A stretch of DNA of 64,000 nucleotides, taken from contig NZ_QFWX01000006.1 in the NCBI RefSeq assembly GCF_003344045.1, positions 186,001-250,000 of the forward strand. The letters are read 5' to 3'. The notes under the pieces are model-generated. The model did no database searches, was not told the origin of the DNA, and saw only the letters and a list, made by a program, of their open reading frames with translations. Position numbers and translations under genes: made by a program. How positions within the stretch are numbered: the first letter of the stretch is position 1; each line of letters begins with the position of its first letter. Source of the DNA: Marinobacter vulgaris (GTDB lineage Bacteria > Pseudomonadota > Gammaproteobacteria > Pseudomonadales > Oleiphilaceae). Of this stretch, positions 56,216-64,000 are shown one piece after another.

Positions 56216-57082
56216 TCAGTCGTCGCTCAGAACTTTAGGCGTGACCGCCCGATGGAAACCGTTGAAAGGCTCATTGTTCTTCGCCTTCGGGAAAGGCCAG
56301 ACACGCCCGCCCTGGGACGCCGCCCCATCAACCCGCAGGCAATCCCCACTGATAAACGCCGCTCCCGGACTCAGCAGAAAACAGATCGCCGCACTGACCT
56401 CGGACTCCGTACCCATGCGCTTGATCGGCACGTTATCCCCCAGGCTGCGAATCCACTGCTTCATATGCTCGGGATAATTATCCATGCCACTGGAGGCAAT
56501 CCAGCCGGGCGCCACCGCATTCACCCGCACTCCGGAACAGCCCCATTCGACGGCAGCCGTCTGGGTAAAATTCACCATCCCCGCCCGGGCGGCACCGGAA
56601 TGCCCCATGCCGGGCATGCCGCCCCACATATCGGCCACAATATTCACGATCGCCCCGCCGGTTTTCGACAGCGCCTGCGTGTAAGCCTCACGGGCGATCA
56701 GAAAGCCACCGGTGAGATTGGTACGAACCACCGTCTCCCAGCCTTTCTGGTTAATGCTCGCAAGAGGAGAGGGGAACTGCCCGCCGGCGTTATTCACCAC
56801 ACCGTTCAGCCCACCATGTTCGTGAATAATGGCCTTGACGGTCGCCTTTACTGACTCTTCCTCGCGGATGTCACACACGTGAGCGGAAGCAACACCACCG
56901 TCCTCAGTAATCTCTGCCTTCACCGCCTCAACTTTCTCGGCCTTGCGCCCAACCAGCGCTACCCGTGCACCGAGTGCGGCAAGTTCATGGGCGGTACAAC
57001 GCCCAATTCCCGAACCTCCTCCCGTGACAATGAAGACCTGGTCCCGAAAGAGATCCGGATGAAAAATAGACTGATAACTCAT
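56216..57082 (-). CDS. atuB: Short-chain dehydrogenase, AtuB-like
   Basis: A 288-residue SDR with TGGGSGIGRCTAHELAALGARVALVGR, VVNNAGGQFPSPL and a conserved catalytic region (IVADMWGGMPGMGHSGAARAGMVNF). In place of the usual Tyr-X-X-X-Lys the segment reads HSGAARAG, in which the Tyr and Lys are missing; the same is true of several fatty-acyl SDRs of the 2,4-dienoyl-CoA reductase type. The C-terminus has an extension (GGRVWPFPKAKNNEPFNGF). The frame runs to 57406 but GAGG before 57082 supports that ATG. It begins 26 bases from element copy 6. Confidence 0.83.
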   Translation of the reverse strand: MSYQSIFHPDLFRDQVFIVTGGGSGIGRCTAHELAALGARVALVGRKAEKVEAVKAEITEDGGVASAHVCDIREEESVKATVKAIIHEHGGLNGVVNNAGGQFPSPLASINQKGWETVVRTNLTGGFLIAREAYTQALSKTGGAIVNIVADMWGGMPGMGHSGAARAGMVNFTQTAAVEWGCSGVRVNAVAPGWIASSGMDNYPEHMKQWIRSLGDNVPIKRMGTESEVSAAICFLLSPGAAFISGDCLRVDGAASQGGRVWPFPKAKNNEPFNGFHRAVTPKVLSDD

Positions 57083-57107
57083 GTCAAAAATCCTCGAAAA
57101 GTTCAGG

Positions 57108-57217
57108 GCGCTCCGGTGGGAGGACGTGTCAGGGACCGTCAAAAACATGGATGTTTTTGTCGAGCGTACAGGGACGTATTCACAGCGTGTACCTGACACG
57201 TCTTCCCACCGGAGCGC
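57108..57217 (+). repeat. TwoAYGGAY-like palindromic element, copy 6
   Basis: 26-bp arms (57108-57133 and 57192-57217) with one mismatch, enclosing a 58-bp core on the plus strand. Hairpins AAAAAC-ATGGAT-GTTTTT and GTAC-AGGGAC-GTAT, tail TTCACAGCGTG. It occupies most of the atuA-atuB gap. Confidence 0.87.
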
Positions 57218-57233
57218 GTGCACCCAAGCCAGA

Positions 57234-59039
57234 TTAATCAAGCAGTTCAGCACGAACCGGCACAGGAAGCTCGAGCAACTGCTGGGCAAACGCTTTGCCC
57301 TGAGGGTCAATCCGCAAACTGGCCACGCCACCCCCACCAAGACTGTGCTCCAGCAGGAAGTTGAACCCATGGAAGCCCGGCATTGACCAACGGGTAACCC
57401 GACCATGCTCAGGGTCCAGGGTATGAACCATCCACTCCGCCACCGCCAGTTCCGTCAACGCCGCCTCGATAAACGGCACAAACTCCGGCTTGCGGGCAAT
57501 CACCCCGATATTGGTGTGATCTCCCTTATCGCCACTGCGCGCCCACGCCAGCCGGATCAAAGGCACGGTCACATCGGTGGCTGGTGCTGCAGAACTGGAA
57601 GGCTGCGACTCAAGTTGAGCCGGCTCGAATCCGCCAGCGGTATCCACCGTGACGGACTGCCTGTTGCCGTCAAGGTCCACGGCAACCGAGACTTCCGTTT
57701 TGGGAACCAGGCAGGAATACAGCCGGATCTTCGGCCACACCGTTGGCCGTCCACCCACAATGCCGGTAATTCCCGGTGCCATCCCCGTCGCCGCCTGGGC
57801 AATTTCCCGGGAAAACAGCACCAGTGCCTCTTTCTTTGCATGGGCGGTACTGATCTTCACCACCACCTCACGACAGTCTCCCATGCGTCCGTGGGCACCA
57901 TAAGTGGTCTCGGTGCCCAGCAACTCGATACTGGTGTCCGTGTAGTCCGGCAGGCCACGCTCGCTGAACATGCGCGACGTCTTTGCCAGGATTGCCTCGG
58001 CCACCGTCTGAGCTTTGGCCCTGGCGTTCATGCCAGCGAGCAGGAAGGTAACCGTGCACTTGAAACCGTCCGGCCAGGTGCCGGACACTTTGTAGCTGTC
58101 CGTCGGTGGCAGCCCTTTCGCGCCACCAACCCGCACCTGATCCGTTGCGACTTCTTCGAGAGTGACATCGGTAAAATCACAGGTCACATCCGGTAACAGG
58201 TAGGCTCTCGGATCGCCAATCTCGTAGACAAGCTGCTCCGCTACCGTACCCCGGGACACCTGGCCGCCGGTGCCTTCCGGTTTGGTCATGGTGAACTCGC
58301 CGGTCTGGGAAACTTCTGCAATGGGGAAGCCCATATCGGCATAGCCGTCTGCCACTTCTTCCCAGTCGGTAAAGTTGCCACCGGTGGACTGCGCGCCGCA
58401 CTCCAGCAGATGTCCGGCAAGACTGCCCTGGGCCAGTCTGTCGTAATCGCTCCAGCGCCACCCGAACTCATGCACCAGCGGTGCCAGTACCAGGGCGCTG
58501 TCGGCAACACGGCCGGTAATGACGATATCGGCGCCCTGTTCCAGTGCGGCCACCAGCCCGGGCGCTCCCAGATAGGCGTTCAGGCTTACCATCATCGGTG
58601 GCATCGGCTGGCCGGTAGACATCTCGGTGGTGCCGGCGTCCGCCAGTTGCTTCTTCTTGGGTAACAGGTCATCGCCCATCACCAGGGCAATTTTCATATC
58701 CACGCCGGCCTTTTCGCACAGCACCTGCAGGGCGTCGCGGCAGGCCACGGGATTGACACCGCCGGCGTTCGCCAGCACCCGGATACCTTTCTGTTTTATT
58801 TCATCCAGTAATGGCCCCAACACCGTCTGCACGAAATCCCGGGCATAGCCCTGGCTGGGGTCCTTCATCTTCTGGCCGGCCATGATGGACATGGTGATTT
58901 CTGCCAGATAGTCCGCCACCAGATAATCAATGTTGCCTTTGCGAACCAGTTGAGCCGCGGCGGTTTCAGTATCGCCCCAGAAGGCGGCGGAGCAGCCGAT
59001 GCGGACGGTTTCTGGGCTGGAACGATGGGGGTCGGGCAT
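57234..59039 (-). CDS. atuA: DUF1446 family protein AtuA
   Basis: The first gene of the cluster. The 601-residue protein has the DUF1446 (acyclic terpene utilisation AtuA) N-terminus: [42 protein letters not shown], then [20 protein letters not shown] and [26 protein letters not shown], and the C-terminal [20 protein letters not shown] (AtuA-like ferredoxin-fold domain). AtuA is needed for growth on citronellol and geraniol in Pseudomonas, but its reaction is uncertain. The ATG at 59039 with AGGTGAAG before it is preferred to the frame start at 59066. Confidence 0.9.
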   Translation of the reverse strand: MPDPHRSSPETVRIGCSAAFWGDTETAAAQLVRKGNIDYLVADYLAEITMSIMAGQKMKDPSQGYARDFVQTVLGPLLDEIKQKGIRVLANAGGVNPVACRDALQVLCEKAGVDMKIALVMGDDLLPKKKQLADAGTTEMSTGQPMPPMMVSLNAYLGAPGLVAALEQGADIVITGRVADSALVLAPLVHEFGWRWSDYDRLAQGSLAGHLLECGAQSTGGNFTDWEEVADGYADMGFPIAEVSQTGEFTMTKPEGTGGQVSRGTVAEQLVYEIGDPRAYLLPDVTCDFTDVTLEEVATDQVRVGGAKGLPPTDSYKVSGTWPDGFKCTVTFLLAGMNARAKAQTVAEAILAKTSRMFSERGLPDYTDTSIELLGTETTYGAHGRMGDCREVVVKISTAHAKKEALVLFSREIAQAATGMAPGITGIVGGRPTVWPKIRLYSCLVPKTEVSVAVDLDGNRQSVTVDTAGGFEPAQLESQPSSSAAPATDVTVPLIRLAWARSGDKGDHTNIGVIARKPEFVPFIEAALTELAVAEWMVHTLDPEHGRVTRWSMPGFHGFNFLLEHSLGGGGVASLRIDPQGKAFAQQLLELPVPVRAELLD

Positions 59040-59096
59040 GTCTTCACCTGTTAGCGGCAGTCGCAAAGCTCCTGGGAGCGGCGTTGTCTAAGAGTC

Positions 59097-59140
59097 TGTC
59101 AGAGATGAGGCTGACAATACCAAGCAAGCGCTTGGTTTGT
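59097..59140. promoter_or_regulatory. Putative AtuR operators in the atuA-atuR intergenic region
   Basis: Two palindromes lie between the divergent atuA and atuR starts. The stronger spans 59119-59140, with a perfect central CAAGCGCTTG and outer pairs AC/GT and AA/TT, two pairs mismatched in the 22-bp whole. The other is TGTCAG-N8-CTGACA (59097-59116). TetR proteins bind such sites; in P. aeruginosa AtuR is reported to bind two 13-bp inverted repeats in the same position. Confidence 0.55.
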
Positions 59141-59197
59141 AAACAGGCAAAATCAGGATAGAATTGGCGTTCTTCTGTTCTCTGGCTGGAAAACACT

Positions 59198-59821
59198 GTG
59201 AATCAAGACTCTATCCTGCGCGCGCTGGTTGCTGACAACCTGGTTTCCGATCCCACCAGCGCCCGCGGCCGGCTGCTTCACGAGGCCGCCAGGCTGTTTC
59301 GTGACAAGGGGTATGAGCGCACCACGGTGCGGGATCTGGCGGCCGCCGTCGGTATCCAGTCTGGCAGTCTGTTTCACCATTTCCGCACCAAGGAAGAGAT
59401 CCTCAAGGCGGTAATGGTGGAAACTATTCGCCTCAATACCGCTCTGATGCAGGCGGCAGTGGATGCGGCTGAAACTGATCGCGACAAACTGCAGGCACTT
59501 GTCCGGGCGGAGTTAGAGTCCATCAATGGGCAGACCGGTGAGGCCATGGCGGTATTGGTGTTCGAGTGGCGCAGTCTGTCAGAAGCCTCCCAGGCCTATG
59601 TGCTGAGGCTTAGGGACATTTATGAACAATTATGGCTGGATGTTTTGGAGGCCCTGCGCCACGCTGGCATGCTGGCTGCGGAGCCGTTTGTGGTGCGCCG
59701 CATGCTGACCGGAGCCCTGAGTTGGACCGTGACCTGGTACCGGCCCGATGGCGGGCTGACGCTGGATGATCTTACCGAGCAGGTGGTTGCCATGATGGGT
59801 CTGAAAGCCTCCCGGGCGTGA
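59198..59821 (+). CDS. atuR: TetR family repressor, AtuR-like
   Basis: A 207-residue regulator whose N-terminal TetR helix-turn-helix is clear: LLHEAARLFRDKGYERTTVRDLAAAVGIQSGSLFHHFRTKEEIL. The C-terminal part is the ligand-sensing helical domain, ending in a polar tail. Its divergent position beside atuA matches atuR of Pseudomonas aeruginosa, a repressor relieved by a terpenoid metabolite. It uses a GTG start. The nearby palindrome at 59119-59140 is the candidate operator. Confidence 0.87.
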   Translation: MNQDSILRALVADNLVSDPTSARGRLLHEAARLFRDKGYERTTVRDLAAAVGIQSGSLFHHFRTKEEILKAVMVETIRLNTALMQAAVDAAETDRDKLQALVRAELESINGQTGEAMAVLVFEWRSLSEASQAYVLRLRDIYEQLWLDVLEALRHAGMLAAEPFVVRRMLTGALSWTVTWYRPDGGLTLDDLTEQVVAMMGLKASRA

Positions 59822-59947
59822 TTGCAGTCTTTGGGTCTGATGAAATGTTTGCAACGTACCCGATGTTGCAATGTTAATCAGATAGTATGCGGGACAGTAA
59901 AAGCAGTTGTTTTCCCGTGTACGTGATGTCGATTTGGTGAATTAATT

Positions 59948-62602
59948 ATGATTCGGATTATTCCTGTTGCCGCCGGCCTGGTTTCTGGGGTGATGTTGTT
60001 GTCCGGCTGCGGTGGCGGAGGAGGATCGGGCGGGGACTCTGGAGAGCCACCACCCGACCTGGCCGGGATTATCGAGATCGAGAGCGGTACGCGGGTGGAT
60101 TCTGACACGGCTGATGACATCTTTTTTGAGCAGCAGACGGATAATGGTTCACCCGGATCCGCCCAGACTCTGCCTCCAGGAGCAACCGTGGGAGGATATC
60201 TCAGTTTCTTCGACGGCATTTACGTCACTGACACCGCGGATGTATTCCGTTTCTTCGAGGATACGGAAGATTTCTATGTCACGGAGCTGTCACCGGGTGA
60301 TCGAATTACGGCTCAGGTTTTCCTGTCGCCAGAGGAGTTCTTTTCTCCAGGTCTGCCGCTGCCTGACCGGACATTGCGTGTTCTCCGGCAGCAGGATGGG
60401 GGACTGGTGCCGGTTGACATCGATAGTACCTCCACTGACCTGGGGGCACTGACCGTTTCCCTTCCAGATGGTGCTGAAACCGGCTCCTATCTGATTGAAA
60501 CCAGCACAACAGGCGGCCGCCCCTTCCGTTACGTTCTTACTCTGGCTGACCAGGCATCCCCCGCTGTCACGAATACCCGCTATATCAACCCTTCTTTCAT
60601 GGTGGACGAAGCCATTGTGAGCCTGGCATCAGAGCCCGACGGCGGTGCCATGGCGGCCATGGCTGTGTCGGAGCGGCGGGATCTGGGGCGTGGAAACTGG
60701 TTGATGCGGAGGAACGGGGCGCGAAATCCGGTGGCCATGTCCGCCAACCAGTTGAAAGAAGTCCGCGGGGATACGCTGGAATGGATAGCTGATCTGCGGG
60801 AGCAGTCAGGTGTGATCGGGGCCGAACCCAATTATCTTTACACTGCACAGCAGGTATCTCCTGGAAACGACACCTTTTTTAATCGACAGTGGAACCTGCC
60901 GCTGGCAAGGGCGCCTATGGCCTGGCAGGTTGCCCCTGAATTAGGAAGAGGGGTTGGTATCGCGATTCTGGACACTGGCATGTTCAGCGCCACTCCACAG
61001 ACCGCTGAAAACTGGCATCCTGATCTGGACCCCAATGTTCAAACCATTAATGGCCAGACCATGGATTACGTCTCAGGTGATCTGGATATTGATGGGACCC
61101 CGGGGCGGGATGCCAATCCCGCTGACCCCGGAGACGGCATTGCCCAGAGCAGCAATTTTCATGGCACTCACGTCGCGGGCATCGCCGCGGCGGTGGATAA
61201 CGATATTGGTATTGTGGGGATGGCGCCCAGTGCTACTGTCTACCCGGTCAGGGTGTTGGGGCGTAATGGCGTTGGCTCCTCCGCCGACCTGATTGCTGCG
61301 CTGAACTGGGCGGCAGGCCGCAATGAGATCGATGTAATCAATCTCAGCCTTGGCGGCCTTGGGCCCAGCACCGCCCTTGAAGCCGCCATTGATTCTGCAT
61401 GGAATGGCGGCAACGGCAAGCTGATTGTGGCCGCCGCCGGCAATCAGGCGAGCGACGAGCCAACCTTTCCGGCTGCTTTCCCCAACGTGATCGGGGTCGG
61501 CGCCGTAGACGGTGCCGGTAACCGCGCCTCTTATTCCAATGTCGGCGAGTCCGTGGACCTCGTGGCTCCAGGTGGAGATGCGAGCCGGGATGCCAACCAG
61601 GATGGTGCCGCTGATGTTATTGTCAGCACATGGGGACGGGATGACGGTGGCGAATTCGAACCGGGTTTCGCCGGCTTGCAGGGTACGTCCATGGCGGCAC
61701 CTCACGTTTCCGCTGTCTATGCCCTGATGAAGGGAGAGATTGGTGCGGCCATGACTCCGGCGAAGTTCCATAGCCTGCTGAAAAATGGCGACCTGACCGA
61801 AGAAGTTGGCCCTGCATTTGAGTACGGTGCCGGCCTGATCAATGCCCTGGCTGCGATGGATGCCGCCCTGGAAGGCAACTTTCCCGTTACCCTTGGCGCA
61901 TCTCCATCGGCACTGCAGTTTAACCCGGCTGTTCTCAGTGCGAAGCTTGAGTTCGCAGTTTATCCCGAGGGGGAACCTGTCACTATCACAGGCGTTACCC
62001 CTGGAGCAGGCTGGCTGAATACTGGGGAAGTGACCACCGAGCCATCATTTTCGCTCCCTTTGTCAGTGGATACCACCGGACTCGAAGATAATCAGCGCTT
62101 CACCACAGAGGTGATTATTGACTATGACCCGCTTAATGGTGAGGCAGGCACCCTGACAGTCCCGATTTCCCTGCGACTGGGCACTTCGCCGGACGAGCGG
62201 GATGCAGGCAGGCACTACGTACTTCTGGTCAGCGCCGATGACGAACGCGATACCATTGAGCAGACAGTGGTTTCTGCAAGCGATGGTCAGTACCGTTTTG
62301 CCTTCGATGAGGTCGAGCCCGGAGAATACTTTCTGGTGTCAGGCACGGATATGGACAACAACGGCCTGATCTGCGAGAACGGCGAGGCCTGTGCCGAATA
62401 CCCGGTCAATGGCCTGCCGGAGAAGATCGTGGTTGGCGACGAATCACTCGGAGGAATAACCCTGACCACCAGCTTCCGCCGCCCCACCATTGCAGCCATG
62501 GGCGGCCTGCCGCGGACCGGATTTGAAGGCTATCGCCTGAAATCCGCTGGTGAGAAAGAGCATAATGATGTGCCACTTCGCAGCCTGGAGAACGAACGTT
62601 GA
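59948..62602 (+). CDS. Subtilisin-like S8 serine protease lipoprotein
   Basis: An 884-residue lipoprotein: signal with lipobox LSGC, then a Gly-rich spacer (CGGGGGSGG), an N-terminal domain with a TDTADVFRFFEDTEDFYV pattern like the pre-peptidase region, a propeptide-like segment, and the peptidase S8 domain. The catalytic triad is visible: Asp342 in AILDTGMF, His405 in FHGTHVAGIAAA, and Ser581 in GTSMAAPHVSAVYALM. The C-terminal 280 residues are beta-rich, probably a P-like or surface-binding domain. It is likely exported and lipid-anchored. Its stop overlaps the following gene. Confidence 0.9.
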   Translation: MIRIIPVAAGLVSGVMLLSGCGGGGGSGGDSGEPPPDLAGIIEIESGTRVDSDTADDIFFEQQTDNGSPGSAQTLPPGATVGGYLSFFDGIYVTDTADVFRFFEDTEDFYVTELSPGDRITAQVFLSPEEFFSPGLPLPDRTLRVLRQQDGGLVPVDIDSTSTDLGALTVSLPDGAETGSYLIETSTTGGRPFRYVLTLADQASPAVTNTRYINPSFMVDEAIVSLASEPDGGAMAAMAVSERRDLGRGNWLMRRNGARNPVAMSANQLKEVRGDTLEWIADLREQSGVIGAEPNYLYTAQQVSPGNDTFFNRQWNLPLARAPMAWQVAPELGRGVGIAILDTGMFSATPQTAENWHPDLDPNVQTINGQTMDYVSGDLDIDGTPGRDANPADPGDGIAQSSNFHGTHVAGIAAAVDNDIGIVGMAPSATVYPVRVLGRNGVGSSADLIAALNWAAGRNEIDVINLSLGGLGPSTALEAAIDSAWNGGNGKLIVAAAGNQASDEPTFPAAFPNVIGVGAVDGAGNRASYSNVGESVDLVAPGGDASRDANQDGAADVIVSTWGRDDGGEFEPGFAGLQGTSMAAPHVSAVYALMKGEIGAAMTPAKFHSLLKNGDLTEEVGPAFEYGAGLINALAAMDAALEGNFPVTLGASPSALQFNPAVLSAKLEFAVYPEGEPVTITGVTPGAGWLNTGEVTTEPSFSLPLSVDTTGLEDNQRFTTEVIIDYDPLNGEAGTLTVPISLRLGTSPDERDAGRHYVLLVSADDERDTIEQTVVSASDGQYRFAFDEVEPGEYFLVSGTDMDNNGLICENGEACAEYPVNGLPEKIVVGDESLGGITLTTSFRRPTIAAMGGLPRTGFEGYRLKSAGEKEHNDVPLRSLENER

Positions 62603-63090
62603 CTACCCGTTTCATACACATGACAGTGCTGGCACTGGCCATCACCCTGGTGGCAGGCTGTTCTGTCAACCGCTCGGCAACCGCCAGTGGTGCACCTCTG
62701 GCCCGCCAGGTGACGGAATCCGACCATTGTGGCCTGACAGCACCGGGGCTGGTTTACATCAGTAATGCCAGTGAGCTGGACAGGTTGCGGCGCCTGCCCT
62801 CCGGAAATCTCTCCATTAACCAGCTCCGGGCAATTGATCTGGAGCGGGAGCACCTGGTGCTTGTAGGGCTGGGACAGAAGCCCACCGGCGGCTACGGCCT
62901 GACCTTGAGGTCCGCGGAGATCGTTGATGGCGTGCTGGAGCTGACTCTCAATGCCCGCAAGCCGCCGCAGGATGCTATGGTCACCCAGGTGTTGACCACA
63001 CCCTGCGCCGTCATCGCAATCACTCCTGAGGACTGGAAGCAGCTCAGGGTATCCGGCGAAGGTCTAGATACCATCACACGTCAACAATAG
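62599..63090 (+). CDS. PrcB-domain lipoprotein
   Basis: A 163-residue lipoprotein (LAITLVAGCS lipobox) with the PrcB C-terminal pattern KPTGGYGLTLRSAEIVDG and LELTLNARKPPQDAMVTQVLTTPCAVIAI, with two Cys residues in the mature chain. PrcB proteins partner proteases in spirochaetes; here it overlaps the S8 protease gene by four bases (TTG start, with GGAG eight bases before), so it may help or inhibit that protease. The pairing is an inference. Confidence 0.82.
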   Translation: MTTRFIHMTVLALAITLVAGCSVNRSATASGAPLARQVTESDHCGLTAPGLVYISNASELDRLRRLPSGNLSINQLRAIDLEREHLVLVGLGQKPTGGYGLTLRSAEIVDGVLELTLNARKPPQDAMVTQVLTTPCAVIAITPEDWKQLRVSGEGLDTITRQQ

Positions 63091-63204
63091 TGGCGCCCAG
63101 CGGCCCTGATCTGTACCAGCCCAAATCAACCGTTGATCTTTCTCCTCGAATCCCTAAGCTATGGCGCAGCTTAAAAAACAAACCCGTGGAGTCGCTTTCT
63201 TCCC

Positions 63205-64000
63205 ATGAGCCAGAAACAGTACAACGCAGACGCCATTGAAGTTCTTAGTGGTCTGGACCCGGTTCGCAAACGCCCGGGCATGTACACCGACACCAGTCGA
63301 CCCAACCATCTGGCCCAGGAAGTCATTGATAACAGCGTCGATGAGGCACTGGCAGGTCATGCCCGTCGCATTGATGTCGTCCTCCACAGCGACGGCTCGC
63401 TCAGCGTTGAAGACGATGGCCGCGGTATGCCGGTGGATATGCACAAGGAGCATGGGGTGCCGGGTGTCGAGCTGATCCTGACCCGCCTTCATGCCGGCGG
63501 CAAGTTCTCCCAGGGCAACTACAATTTCTCCGGTGGTCTGCACGGGGTCGGTGTGTCCGTGGTCAACGCGCTGTCGACCCACCTTGAGGTGTTGATCAAG
63601 CGCGACGGCCAGATGCACAGGATGACGTTTGCGAACGGCCACAAACAGACCGATCTTGAGGCCGTAGATACGGTTGGCAAGCGCAATACCGGCACCCGGC
63701 TGACGTTCACGCCGGACCCCAGCTATTTCGACAGTCCGAAGTTTTCTGTCAGCCGTCTGCGCCATAACCTCCGCGCCAAGGCCGTTCTCTGCCCGGGTCT
63801 GACGATCACCTTCCTGCAGGAGCAGACCGGAGACAAGGACGAGTGGTGTTACGAGGGTGGGCTGCGCGACTACCTGCGTACCGAGTTGGCCGACATTGAG
63901 GCGGTTCCACTGGAGCCCTTCACCGGCAGTTTCTCGGGCAACAAGGAAGCCGTGGACTGGGCCATCCAGTGGCTGCCGGAAGGTGGCGAAGCGGTGATGG
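63205..64000 (+). CDS. parE: DNA topoisomerase IV subunit B, 3' part missing
   Basis: The N-terminal 265 residues of the GHKL-ATPase subunit of topoisomerase IV. The ATP-binding motifs are complete: EVIDNSVDEALAGHA (N box), VEDDGRGMPVDMH (G1 box), GGLHGVGVSVVNALS (G2 box). The GLDPVRKRPGMYTD opening distinguishes ParE/GyrB, and the absence of the long GyrB insert pattern plus KFSQGNYNFSGGLHGVGVSVVNAL fits ParE. The gene continues past the window end. Confidence 0.92.
   Translation, partial: MSQKQYNADAIEVLSGLDPVRKRPGMYTDTSRPNHLAQEVIDNSVDEALAGHARRIDVVLHSDGSLSVEDDGRGMPVDMHKEHGVPGVELILTRLHAGGKFSQGNYNFSGGLHGVGVSVVNALSTHLEVLIKRDGQMHRMTFANGHKQTDLEAVDTVGKRNTGTRLTFTPDPSYFDSPKFSVSRLRHNLRAKAVLCPGLTITFLQEQTGDKDEWCYEGGLRDYLRTELADIEAVPLEPFTGSFSGNKEAVDWAIQWLPEGGEAVM

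Noticed and set aside
22335..57217. Calling the six palindromes insertion-sequence ends, MITEs or integron attC sites
   Set aside because: Arms are not shared between copies, no target-site duplication or transposase is seen, and attC core sites are absent.
47462..59821. Interpretation of the cluster as a leucine/isovalerate (liu) operon
   Set aside because: There is no HMG-CoA lyase and the regulator is TetR, not MerR; the DUF1446 gene and two SDRs fit atu.

Overview
The window reads as a chromosomal segment of a marine, lipid- and hydrocarbon-degrading gammaproteobacterium, most like Marinobacter. This is an inference from gene content (a seven-gene Mrp antiporter, several acyl-CoA synthetases and dehydrogenases, a complete acyclic-terpene cluster, parE) and a moderately high GC content. 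No rRNA, tRNA, CRISPR array, prophage or insertion sequence was recognised. Most genes are ordinary core or catabolic genes, tightly packed and often overlapping by 4-11 bases.

Layout. 1-8.3 kb: a DUF3750 lipoprotein (cut by the window edge), dodecin, a nicotinamidase-pncB NAD salvage pair, a FemAB/GNAT-like acyltransferase, a CpxRA-like two-component system, a YigZ/IMPACT protein, a DUF4136 lipoprotein and a YciH/SUI1 factor. 8.4-11.9 kb: dadA, an AlkK-type acyl-CoA ligase and ppnP. 11.9-17.7 kb: mrpABCDEFG on the minus strand. 18-24.4 kb: fatty-acid oxidation (crotonase, FadH-like dienoyl-CoA reductase, large acyl-CoA dehydrogenase) and a GlxA-type AraC regulator. 24.4-36.9 kb: a mixed region with a Rof-like antiterminator, an acidic lipoprotein, an MCP with a C-terminal sensor, MFS, rlmJ, a DctP-like lipoprotein, a wrecked two-component pair, an EamA transporter, a GIY-YIG protein, two alpha/beta hydrolases and an OmpA-family lipoprotein. 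37-45 kb: divergent serA and a D-2-hydroxyglutarate dehydrogenase-like gene, a zinc-cysteine-less sirtuin, a UbiB-family kinase, then an NCS2 permease-apt-FAH purine salvage group. 45-47 kb: a membrane-anchored BLUF photoreceptor and a quinone oxidoreductase. 47.4-59.8 kb: a complete atuABCDEFGH cluster with a divergent TetR gene (atuR). 59.9-64 kb: a subtilisin-like lipoprotein coupled to a PrcB-domain lipoprotein, then parE, cut by the window end.

The most notable non-coding signal is a family of six palindromic elements (22335-22430, 47030-47133, 47290-47399, 52180-52289, 52355-52464, 57108-57217). Each has 20-29 bp inverted-repeat arms whose sequence is different at every locus, enclosing a conserved core of about 52-58 bp that folds into two small hairpins with loops of the form A[TG]GGA[TCG]. 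This closely fits the description of the TwoAYGGAY candidate structured RNA motif. Three copies sit inside the atu operon, two on either side of a second palindromic repeat just downstream of it, and one between divergent promoters. They occur in both orientations. The second notable signal is a sensor-kinase pseudogene at 31724-31997, whose frameshifts can be traced to an 11-bp tandem duplication and a one-base loss from an A run, followed by a response regulator that lacks the usual central ATPase domain.

Functionally the window describes a cell that activates and beta-oxidises fatty acids and branched terpenoid acids (AlkK, FadE, FadH, Atu), recycles D-2-hydroxyglutarate produced by SerA, expels sodium through Mrp, and salvages NAD and purines.
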